A stretch of 6,855 nt of DNA from Promethearchaeota archaeon (GTDB lineage: Archaea > Asgardarchaeota > Lokiarchaeia > Sigyniarchaeales > SOKP01): positions 1-6,855 of the forward strand of contig JAUWHL010000325.1 in the NCBI GenBank assembly GCA_030605895.1. Direction: 5' to 3'. This document shows, piece after piece, positions 1-5,969 of the stretch. The first letter of the stretch is position 1. Each line of letters begins with the position of its first letter. A program made the translations under genes and the position numbers. A model generated the notes under the pieces. It made no database searches and was not told where the DNA came from. It was given only the letters and a program-made list of their open reading frames with translations.

Positions 1-112
1 AATTAAATTTTAGACTCCGGCCGGCGGGAGCCATATCTGAATCTACTGCTTCAAAAGTGGGGATATTGTCGGTATCAGAATAAGTAGCTAGCTGTCCCCT
101 GAGGCCAGTCAA
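1..112 (-). other. GC-rich island: partial ORF or structured RNA, running off left edge
   Basis: Bases 13-110 are about 53% GC by hand count, in sharp contrast to the very AT-rich flank that follows. On the minus strand a frame is open from a TTG at 112-110 to the edge, giving 37 codons that begin LTGLRGQLATYSDTDN and include EAVDSDMAPAGRS. No ATG or GTG start and no ribosome binding site lie upstream. The plus strand also has an open frame from the edge to a TAA at 81-83, so openness alone is weak evidence. The same bases allow nested pairings: 13-16 with 107-110, 19-22 with 103-106, 26-29 with 95-98, 36-40 with 75-79, and 43-47 with 56-60. In an AT-rich genome such an island can mark a structured RNA. 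I do not recognise a tRNA, SRP RNA or RNase P RNA core. The strand given is that of the longer open frame and is not certain. Confidence 0.3.
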
Positions 113-183
113 AGATTGATTATTAAAATGAAAATTAATTATTAATATTTCATTTTTACTATATTTTGTATTGATAATTTAAA

Positions 184-191
184 TTTAAATA
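184..191 (+). promoter_or_regulatory. possible TATA box of the small gene at 256
   Basis: The octamer TTTAAATA lies about 65 bases before the ATG at 256. A start of transcription about 25 bases downstream would leave a leader of roughly 40 bases. The whole stretch 121-250 is almost pure A/T, so other boxes, such as the AT-rich 197-205, are equally possible. I see no Shine-Dalgarno sequence before 256. Confidence 0.2.
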
Positions 192-255
192 GTAATTAAT
201 ATATTCGATCGTCAAAATAATAAGATTTTTTTGTATTGGTAAATGATTCAAAAAC

Positions 256-435
256 ATGGACTCACAAGAAGAAAAGAAAATTATTGAAGAAATCATGAGT
301 CAAAGAAGTTTATCTTATTCTATTGAAATATTAGACATCCAAGGAGATAAATATACTGTACGTAATAATTTCGGTTCTTCAATGATGTATGTGAAGAAGG
401 GAGAACATTTTTTATTAGAAGGAGAATTAGAATAA
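256..435 (+). CDS. small uncharacterized protein, 59 residues
   Basis: This is an ATG-to-TAA reading frame of 59 codons, too short to appear in many ORF listings. The product starts MDSQEEKKIIEEIM, a charged stretch likely to form a helix. It continues with alternating polar and hydrophobic residues (YSIEILDIQGDKYTVRN, MMYVKKGEHFLLEGELE) that look like four or so beta strands, as in a small barrel. There is no signal peptide, membrane segment or cysteine pair. Codon use is AT-rich and matches the neighbouring genes. It stands alone, with 184 bases before the next gene on the same strand. An ATG at 243 is out of frame and reaches a stop after 14 codons, so 256 is the only sensible start. I do not recognise a family. 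The gene call itself is fairly likely; the function is unknown. Confidence 0.6.
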   Translation: MDSQEEKKIIEEIMSQRSLSYSIEILDIQGDKYTVRNNFGSSMMYVKKGEHFLLEGELE

Positions 436-551
436 AAATTAAAACGTTTTTATTAGTAAAGTTTACTTTCTGGATTCTATTTTCAAAATCATTTATTCTA
501 TAGACTATTTTATTTCAAATTTAATAAAGAAAATTATTATAATATTTTTTA

Positions 552-590
552 GTTAAGAATTTAAAATAATAATTTTATAAATTAATTAAC
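552..590. repeat. imperfect AT-rich inverted repeat upstream of the 620 gene
   Basis: GTTAA at 552-556 pairs with TTAAC at 586-590. AATT at 558-561 pairs with AATT at 580-583. TAAAAT at 562-567 pairs with ATTTTA at 572-577 around a four-base loop, with small bulges between the segments. It sits 30-68 bases before the proposed start at 620 and contains a TATA-like TTTTATAAA at 573-581. It may be an operator overlapping a promoter, but in sequence this AT-rich such symmetry arises easily by chance. Confidence 0.3.
573..581 (+). promoter_or_regulatory. possible TATA box of the 620 gene
   Basis: TTTTATAAA lies about 40 bases before the proposed TTG start at 620. With the usual archaeal spacing of about 25 bases from TATA box to transcription start, the mRNA would begin near 603-610, giving a very short leader. 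This fits the absence of a Shine-Dalgarno sequence before 620. Confidence 0.3.
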
Positions 591-619
591 AGAAAGATAA
601 TATTTTTACTACTAGTTAG

Positions 620-1763
620 TTGGTTAAAAATTCGAAGAAGAAGGATTGGGACAAAAACTACGGAAGGTAAATTTATTGAAAAATTTCGAGCTGTCATAGA
701 TGACAACACTTCACTTTCTATCTATAATAAAAAGAAGAGATCGTTTTGTATCATACGAAAAGATTTAGCAAAGTCATATGAAATTGAGGTAGACGCTTCC
801 GAAGCACCAGTGTTAAATAAGATGCTAAGTGATCCAGACCCTTATGAGAGCTCTATTGCCGATATAAAAATTTTAGAGGAAGAAATTTTACCAATAAATG
901 AAGCTTTTCAGAAAGTTTTTGGTACTGATAAAGAGTTAAAATTAAATTCCATTAAATTAGCTATTGGTAGTAATTACAATGATTATGTTACAATTGGAGA
1001 GAGCGATTTGGTTAAATTTGATGTTAAACCAACGCTTACTGGTTTGTTGGATTTTATCAAAGGTAACAAGGAAAGTATTTTAGGATTTTTAGATTGTGAA
1101 TATATTAGTGAAGAGGGTAATGTTATATATTTAAATTGTGGGAAAAAGAATATATCAGAAAATATTTATTCTATAAAAGTATTGATCCTTGCTTCTATGC
1201 AACAAAGAGGATTTTTTCTTCAACAAGAACATAAGTACTATGGCCTACAGCTTTATTTAATTATAGAATCAAGAAAACCTAACGATAATTTATTATTTGA
1301 GCTATTGAGAGAACTAAATATAGATTGGGAAGTAATCTTCTTTAGAAGAAAACTTGCTATTCATGATTGGACTGAAATTGAATGTGAAAAGAACTCTGAA
1401 AATCTTAAAAGTTTTCTTCGTGCTAAATTTGAATCCCTAAATTATTTTGATGTCAATAATATAATTCGGTTGGTAGTTAAAAATCAATTGCCATTTAAAG
1501 TAGCTAATAAAATGGCCTCTTTATTATATAAAATGAAAAGTGAACGATCCCTTAGATTTCATGAAAGAAAATTTCAAGAAAATCCATATGAAGATGATCC
1601 AGTTCAACAAGATGAATATTCGATAACTCTTAAAAAAGCAGAAGTTGCTGCCGCAGCTAAATTAGCATGCGCGTACTTAGGAGTTCAAAAGAAAATTAAA
1701 TTTGATAGAGATATTTCTGTTGATGAAATATTGAAATATGAAGCGGAAATAAATAATATGTAA
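620..1763 (+). CDS. uncharacterized soluble protein, about 380 residues, with apparent +1 frameshift near 668
   Basis: I do not recognise this protein. The uninterrupted ATG/GTG/TTG frame starts only at a GTG (810) and gives 317 residues. However, the same frame stays open back to 573 and reads as convincing protein from about 669 (KFIEKFRAVIDDNTSLSIY). No ATG, GTG or TTG exists in that upstream part. One frame over, a TTG at 620 starts VKNSKKKDWDKNYGR and meets TAA at 668-670. Skipping one base, T668, joins the two into one protein of about 380 residues. The product is acidic-basic mixed, with no signal peptide or membrane span. It has alternating helix and strand patterns (SIKVLILASMQQRG, LQLYLIIES, WEVIFFRRK) and an alanine-rich helix near the C-terminus (EVAAAAKLACAYLG). 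Alternatives are a sequencing error, a decayed gene, real recoding, an AUU start at 675 behind AAGGT, or true initiation at 810. Confidence 0.65.
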
Positions 1764-1788
1764 AATCTCTTGTTTTTCAATAATTAAA

Positions 1789-1811
1789 AAAAACTTTAAG
1801 AAAAAGTTTTT
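1789..1811. terminator. bidirectional AT-rich hairpin terminator between convergent genes
   Basis: AAAAACTT at 1789-1796 pairs perfectly with AAGTTTTT at 1804-1811 around a seven-base loop. It lies 26 bases past the stop codon ending at 1763 and 14 bases past the mch stop codon at 1825. Either strand presents five T residues at the 3' arm, so it could end transcription from both sides. Archaeal termination mainly depends on oligo-T tracts, so the stem may be secondary. Confidence 0.5.
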
Positions 1812-1824
1812 AGTAAAACTTTGT

Positions 1825-2820
1825 TTAATTCAATCCATAAGACTGTTTTAATAACTCATGATTTACTTTTCCTACGGTGATACTTTTACCTGTATTAATA
1901 TTTGTGATTGTATATTTTGCTGGAGCGAATAATCCAGGATCTATTTTATAGAAATCATAATTTACTGTTTTGAATGTTTCGATAAATGGTTTTCCATAAC
2001 TAGAGGATGTATTTGCGGGAGCTTTTTTAACGAGTTCAAATAATTCTTCTTCTTTTTCCTTCTCAACTTTAATTGTGTAATATGTCAATCCTGCAGCAAT
2101 AATTGAGTCATTAGTACGCCCCATTGCACCAAGATCATCTTTAGCAATAGGGGCAATTGTAGTGGTTCCAAAACCATCAGTTATTACATCTATAGGAAAT
2201 TTTATTTCGTGTAACTTATGTATCCCCGTCTCTACAATTCTAGCAGCTACTTGAATGGATCCTGTCAAACAGGCAGTTGGAGCACAAGCAGCATAAGTAT
2301 TGTTTGGATTAACACCACATTTATTAGCCACAATATCCATAACTTCTTCATTTGGTAATTTTGGAGTTTCAAAAACAATAACAGCACAATTTGAATCATC
2401 AGTATAATCTATTTCATCAAAAATCTTTTCTACTTTACTCTTGGCACGAGCAGGTCCTGATCCTAAAGATTGAAATACTACTTTTTTTTTTAATTGTCCA
2501 TCTTTTTCTACTTCTTTTTTCAATTTAACACTCCAACCAGCCAACTGAGAAGCCATGCAGGAGATTATTGGTTCTGAAGTATATACATTTACACTTGGTA
2601 TATAATGTCCATCTAAATTATATGAGGAATATTTAATAGTCCCTAACCCACCCATACAAATTTCTCCCAGAAGTTTTCCTCCAATCCAAGATGCTTTAGT
2701 CATATCTAGAATAGTTGAGCCATTGTTTAATTTATTTACTTTTACGTTATAGATTTCCTTATTTTGTATAATTCTCTCAATGATTTTTTTAGCTAGTTCA
2801 TTAATTTTTACATGATGCAC
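1825..2820 (-). CDS. mch: methenyltetrahydromethanopterin cyclohydrolase
   Basis: Mch (EC 3.5.4.27) interconverts N5,N10-methenyl- and N5-formyl-tetrahydromethanopterin in the cytosol. It is a step of methanogenesis, of the archaeal methyl branch of the Wood-Ljungdahl pathway, and of formaldehyde or methyl oxidation. The 331-residue length is close to the family's usual 315-330. Family segments seen are LGSGPARA (119-126), CAPTACLTGSIQVAARIVETG (179-199), KDDLGAMGRTNDSI (227-240), SSYGKPFIE (273-281) and YDFYKIDPGLFAPAK (288-302), and the C-terminal GKVNHELLKQSYG. The start is GTG at 2820: an in-frame TAA directly precedes it, and a Shine-Dalgarno-like AAGGTGA sits 6 bases upstream. No other C1 gene (fwd, ftr, mtd, mer) is in the window, so the direction of flux cannot be told. 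The product assignment is firm; the lineage and pathway role are inference. Confidence 0.95.
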   Translation of the reverse strand: MHHVKINELAKKIIERIIQNKEIYNVKVNKLNNGSTILDMTKASWIGGKLLGEICMGGLGTIKYSSYNLDGHYIPSVNVYTSEPIISCMASQLAGWSVKLKKEVEKDGQLKKKVVFQSLGSGPARAKSKVEKIFDEIDYTDDSNCAVIVFETPKLPNEEVMDIVANKCGVNPNNTYAACAPTACLTGSIQVAARIVETGIHKLHEIKFPIDVITDGFGTTTIAPIAKDDLGAMGRTNDSIIAAGLTYYTIKVEKEKEEELFELVKKAPANTSSSYGKPFIETFKTVNYDFYKIDPGLFAPAKYTITNINTGKSITVGKVNHELLKQSYGLN

Positions 2821-2826
2821 TTATTT

Positions 2827-2833
2827 TCACCTT
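2827..2833 (-). promoter_or_regulatory. Shine-Dalgarno site fixing the mch GTG start
   Basis: Read on the minus strand this is AAGGTGA, complementary to the conserved pyrimidine-rich 3' end of archaeal 16S rRNA, with 6 bases to the GTG at 2820. It is the only clear Shine-Dalgarno site before a gene here and supports the GTG over any other start. An in-frame stop lies directly upstream of the GTG. Confidence 0.65.
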
Positions 2834-2925
2834 ATTAAATTTACTTTTTTTAATTGAGTATTTATTGCTAATGTAATATAATATAATATTAATTTTGCAT
2901 TTATGGCTATTTTCTTATAATACAG
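2834..2925. promoter_or_regulatory. divergent promoter region of mch and the DHH phosphoesterase gene
   Basis: This is nearly pure A/T and separates two divergent genes. Bases 2874-2890 form a run of overlapping ATAAT units that can serve as a TATA element in either direction. It is about 40 bases from the ATG at 2926 and about 55-70 bases from the GTG at 2820. No Shine-Dalgarno sequence precedes 2926, so that mRNA probably has a short leader or none. Which box is used cannot be decided by eye. Confidence 0.35.
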
Positions 2926-4446
2926 ATGAATGATTTCAAAGAAAAAATAAAAGAGTTTATTGAAGCAATAGAAATTATAAAAAATAACTTTCTTAATAGT
3001 TTAAAAGAAAAAAACTCATCTATTCATATATATACACATTTAGACGCTGATGGATTGAGCTCAGGGGCAATTCTGGGAAAAGCTCTATTTAGAGAAAATA
3101 TACCATTTCAAATTACCGTTTTACGTCAATTGGAAAAAGAAGAAATCACAAAAATATCTGAAAATACAAAAAAGTTTAAAAATTTTTTAATTTTTTCTGA
3201 TTTTGGTAGTGGACAATACATAGAACTTCAAAATCAATTGATATCAAAGGAGAATTTTAATTCTTTTATTATTTTAGATCATCATCTTCCCCAGAATGTA
3301 TCTTCTAAAGAAGATATTGATTTAATTAAAGAGATCCATAAAAATAGTTTTCAGTGGCATATTAATCCATATTTTTTTAGAGTTGATGGAAGTTTAGAGA
3401 TATCTGGTGCGGGTTTATGTTATTTTTTTGCCAAGTCATTAAATCAAAAAAACATAGATTTATCTCCAATAGCACTTGTAGGGGCAGTGGGTGATATTCA
3501 AAACCAAGGTCCAAATAAATCATTTTTGGGTATAAATTCTCTTATTTTAGAAGATGCTAAAAGTTTAGAACTTATTGAAATTATAAATGATTTAAATTTT
3601 TCCTCAATAAAACCTTTAAATGAAGCCATTGCGTATTCCAAAGAAATAATTCTGCCAGGATTAACTGGTGATGTCAATAGAACTCTAATTTTTTTGCAAA
3701 CTTTAGGAATATTGATGGAAAACTCAAATGGTAATATTCGCACCTTAAACGATATAAATCAAGATGAAAAACAAAAGATTACTACTGCAATTATTGAGTA
3801 TATTTCGACGAAACTTGATGTTGAACCCAGGGAAATAATTGAGAAATTAATTATAAATAGATATTTACTAAAAAATGAATTAAGTGGATCAGAATTTCAT
3901 GATCTAACAGAATTTTCCAACCTCTTAAATGCTTGCGGACGAACTAATAGTGCTTCGTTAGGGATTGCTATAGCAATGGGAGATAGAAAAAAAGCATATC
4001 AAAAATCTCAAGAAGTACAAATAAATTACAAAAAGTCATTAATGAAAAGTTTAACATGGATACAAGATAATCAAAAAATTCAACACATGGAATATATCCA
4101 ATATTTTTTCGGGGAAGATATCATTCCAGAAAATATTATTGGAACAATTGCTTCAATGTTAGTGTTCGAAAATTTCGAGGGCTTTGATAAATCAAAACCA
4201 ATATTTGGGTTAGCAAAGAGAAAAGATGAGAATGTCTATAAAGTTTCTGGGAGGGCACATAAAAAAATTGTTTCAAAAGGTGTAAACCTTTCACAAGCGA
4301 TTAGAGAAGCATGTAAACTCTCAAAATTAGATGTATTAGGTGGTGGACACCCTCCAGCAGCTGGAACAAAAATCCCTATTGACAAATCAGATGTGTTTTT
4401 GGAAAACTGTAACATTGTTATTAGAAATCAATTAAAAAATAAATAA
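2926..4446 (+). CDS. DHH/DHHA1 family phosphoesterase, RecJ-like (archaeal GAN-type candidate)
   Basis: This 506-residue protein has the DHH catalytic core followed by a DHHA1 substrate-binding domain. Motif I is THLDADGLSSG (37-47, with D40 and D42). Motif II is the aspartate of FSDFGSG (D92). Motif III is ILDHHLP (DHH at 118-120). Motif IV is LVGAVGD (D190). These are the expected metal ligands, usually for Mn2+ in this family. LLNACGRTNSASLG (332-345) and the DHHA1 loop GGGHPPAAG (472-480) complete a RecJ-like layout. Family members are exonucleases on single-stranded DNA or RNA. Archaeal relatives include GAN, the GINS-associated nuclease (RecJ/Cdc45 family), whose length is similar. All catalytic residues are present, so it is not an inactive Cdc45-like form. 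There is no GINS, MCM or primase gene nearby to confirm replication. DNA versus RNA specificity is not decidable here. The start is the first ATG. Confidence 0.85.
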   Translation: MNDFKEKIKEFIEAIEIIKNNFLNSLKEKNSSIHIYTHLDADGLSSGAILGKALFRENIPFQITVLRQLEKEEITKISENTKKFKNFLIFSDFGSGQYIELQNQLISKENFNSFIILDHHLPQNVSSKEDIDLIKEIHKNSFQWHINPYFFRVDGSLEISGAGLCYFFAKSLNQKNIDLSPIALVGAVGDIQNQGPNKSFLGINSLILEDAKSLELIEIINDLNFSSIKPLNEAIAYSKEIILPGLTGDVNRTLIFLQTLGILMENSNGNIRTLNDINQDEKQKITTAIIEYISTKLDVEPREIIEKLIINRYLLKNELSGSEFHDLTEFSNLLNACGRTNSASLGIAIAMGDRKKAYQKSQEVQINYKKSLMKSLTWIQDNQKIQHMEYIQYFFGEDIIPENIIGTIASMLVFENFEGFDKSKPIFGLAKRKDENVYKVSGRAHKKIVSKGVNLSQAIREACKLSKLDVLGGGHPPAAGTKIPIDKSDVFLENCNIVIRNQLKNK

Positions 4447-4470
4447 AGTAACAAATTTATAAGAATTAAT
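4447..4470. other. 24-base gap between convergent genes
   Basis: The DHH phosphoesterase gene and the beta-CASP ribonuclease gene end tail to tail with only 24 bases between stop codons. The gap is AT-rich and holds no hairpin or long oligo-T tract on either strand. Transcripts from both sides probably run into each other's 3' ends. Confidence 0.5.
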
Positions 4471-5778
4471 TTAAACGTGATATATTTCTCCTGTTTCAGG
4501 AGCTACTGAATTATAATCTTTTTTAACTAATTCACTTGCTAAGCTAGTTGTTGATTTATTATCCCCATGAATGCAGAAAATATCTCTATTTGAATTCTTT
4601 CGGAAGTGTAAATCTTCTATGTAATTATGAATGTGTATATTATCAGAATGACTTGAAAAATCGAAATAATCATAATCGCATTTAGCTTCGATTTTTAAAT
4701 CCACTATTCCTTTTTGGTTTCTTCTCGATTCTTTAAATTCAAAAATTCCATCATCTAATAGCTTTCTTCCCGGTGTTCCTTCCACTTGGTATCCCACCAA
4801 ATAAACCGCTGAAAAAGGATCTGGTAATATTGATTGGATATAATCAATTGCAGTGCCTCCCTTGAGCATTCCAGAGGGAGAAATAATAACTCCGTTAGTG
4901 TTTTTAACCTTTGATCTAATTTTAGGTCTAGATACAAATTGTGTTTTCTTTAAGGCTTTTCTAAACATCTTGATATTTTTTATAAAATCTGGGTAATCTA
5001 AATATAACATTGATATTTTTCTTGCTAAACCGTCAATAAAAATTTTTCCATTGTAGTTATATTTCTCCAAAATTAGCAATGCTTCTTGAGAGCGTGCAAC
5101 ACCAAAAGCTGGAATCAAAACTCTCCCACCATTATCAGTAATGTTAATTATTTTCTCCACAAATTCTTGTTCTATTTTTTCTCTTGGAGGATGCTTTTTC
5201 AGAGCATATGTAGATTCTATGATCAAACTATCTATCTCAGGAATATCAGTAGAATTTGCAGGATTAATTAAATTAGTAATTTGTGAATTAATATCACCTG
5301 AATACAAAATTTTTTTATTGTCTACTTCAATCAAAATGGATACACTCCCAGGAATATGCCCTGCGTCAATAAATGTTAAATAAAAATTATTATCTATCTT
5401 TTGACGAGTTCCATTTTTTAGAAAAAAGGAATTTTGTTTTAAATAATCCACTTCTCTATACCCAAATGGATAATTATAATTCGAGATTTTAATCATATCT
5501 TTTATTAAAACTTCAGTTACCGCTAGAGTAATTGAATTTGTAAAAAATGGAATTGCTTTGGTCTTATATAAAAAAGGTAAAGCACCCGAATGATCGAGAT
5601 GGCTATGAGTTAAAGCAACAGCTTTTAGATTTTCTATATTTGTTTTATATGGGAGTCTCTCTTCTCCACGAAATCGAATCCCATAATCTAACATGCACTT
5701 AGTACCACTTTTAGATTCGATTAAGATAGCACTACGTCCAACTTCTCTACATCCCCCAAGAAATGAAATATTGGCCAT
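4471..5778 (-). CDS. beta-CASP metallo-beta-lactamase ribonuclease, archaeal CPSF type without KH domains (aCPSF2-like)
   Basis: The 435-residue protein is a zinc-dependent ribonuclease of the CPSF73 family. Metallo-beta-lactamase motifs seen are HSHLDH (58-63), the histidine of DAGHIPGS (H141) and the aspartate of YSGDIN (D162). Beta-CASP parts are the glutamate of IIEST (E188), SPSGMLKGG (300-308), VGYQVEGTPGR (328-338), the histidine of FSSHSD (H377) and FCIHGD (H404), where most relatives have HGE. The protein starts directly with the lactamase fold, with no room for the N-terminal KH domains of aCPSF1. This points to the shorter aCPSF2-like group or a related beta-CASP enzyme. The expected role is endo- or 5'-3' exonucleolytic RNA processing in the cytosol. 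It is followed tail to tail by the DHH gene and preceded on the same strand by the MTAP gene, 191 bases upstream. The start is the ATG of MANISFLGG, without a Shine-Dalgarno sequence. Confidence 0.88.
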   Translation of the reverse strand: MANISFLGGCREVGRSAILIESKSGTKCMLDYGIRFRGEERLPYKTNIENLKAVALTHSHLDHSGALPFLYKTKAIPFFTNSITLAVTEVLIKDMIKISNYNYPFGYREVDYLKQNSFFLKNGTRQKIDNNFYLTFIDAGHIPGSVSILIEVDNKKILYSGDINSQITNLINPANSTDIPEIDSLIIESTYALKKHPPREKIEQEFVEKIINITDNGGRVLIPAFGVARSQEALLILEKYNYNGKIFIDGLARKISMLYLDYPDFIKNIKMFRKALKKTQFVSRPKIRSKVKNTNGVIISPSGMLKGGTAIDYIQSILPDPFSAVYLVGYQVEGTPGRKLLDDGIFEFKESRRNQKGIVDLKIEAKCDYDYFDFSSHSDNIHIHNYIEDLHFRKNSNRDIFCIHGDNKSTTSLASELVKKDYNSVAPETGEIYHV

Positions 5779-5806
5779 TTTTAAATGTCTCTAAGATTAT
5801 TTTTAG

Positions 5807-5815
5807 CTTTAAAAG
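5807..5815 (-). promoter_or_regulatory. possible TATA box of the beta-CASP ribonuclease gene
   Basis: CTTTTAAAG on the minus strand ends about 28 bases before the ATG at 5778. With normal archaeal spacing the transcript would begin only a few bases before the start codon. This fits the lack of a Shine-Dalgarno sequence, and suggests that the gene has its own promoter and is not read only from the MTAP gene. Confidence 0.35.
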
Positions 5816-5892
5816 AATTATTATTTACTAAACAAATAAGAAAATAATAATTTTATCAAATACAAAAATCAAAGTTTTAAGGTTATTATTAA

Positions 5893-5926
5893 GACTTTAA
5901 AAATTTTTTATTCTTATACTAAAGTC
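5893..5926. repeat. inverted repeat in the 5779-5969 gap
   Basis: GACTTTA at 5893-5899 pairs with TAAAGTC at 5920-5926 over a 20-base spacer. The rest of the 191-base gap is plain A/T-rich sequence. It lies between the MTAP oligo-T tract and the promoter of the next gene, so it could support termination or be an operator. It could equally be chance. Confidence 0.25.
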
Positions 5927-5936
5927 CAAGAGTTTT

Positions 5937-5946
5937 AAAAAAAAAA
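5937..5946 (-). terminator. oligo-T terminator after the MTAP gene
   Basis: Ten A residues on the plus strand give a ten-base U tract in the minus-strand transcript, starting 23 bases after the stop codon at 5970. Oligo-T tracts are the main intrinsic termination signal in archaea, where a hairpin is not needed. It supports separate transcription of the MTAP and beta-CASP genes. Confidence 0.5.
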
Positions 5947-5969
5947 GAAGTTCATAAGAAATAGAAAGG

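Noticed and set aside
13..110. tRNA, SRP RNA or RNase P RNA
   Set aside because: No T-loop consensus with matching acceptor stem, no SRP domain IV core and no RNase P conserved region could be found on either strand, so only a generic structured-RNA possibility is kept.
453..467. AGTAAAGTTTACT palindrome after the small gene as a terminator
   Set aside because: The usable stem is only about four base pairs of A/T-rich sequence with no long T tract behind it.
2871..2895. Tandem ATAAT units as a CRISPR or satellite repeat
   Set aside because: The units are too short and A/T-only; they fit promoter sequence in an AT-rich genome.
3498..3743. 81-codon open frame on the minus strand
   Set aside because: It lies wholly inside the DHH phosphoesterase gene, antisense to catalytic motif IV, and reads like a shadow frame without any family signal.
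1825..4446. A new defence or mobile system built around the DHH nuclease and its neighbours
   Set aside because: The neighbours are Mch, a CPSF-type ribonuclease and MTAP, all ordinary archaeal enzymes, in alternating orientations with separate promoters and no mobile-element signs.
4755..4937. 60-codon open frame on the minus strand
   Set aside because: It is inside the beta-CASP ribonuclease gene in another frame of the same strand; the main frame carries conserved motifs over these bases.
5086..5383. Two overlapping plus-strand frames of 61 and 80 codons
   Set aside because: Both are antisense to conserved parts of the beta-CASP ribonuclease, and their low-complexity translations look non-coding.
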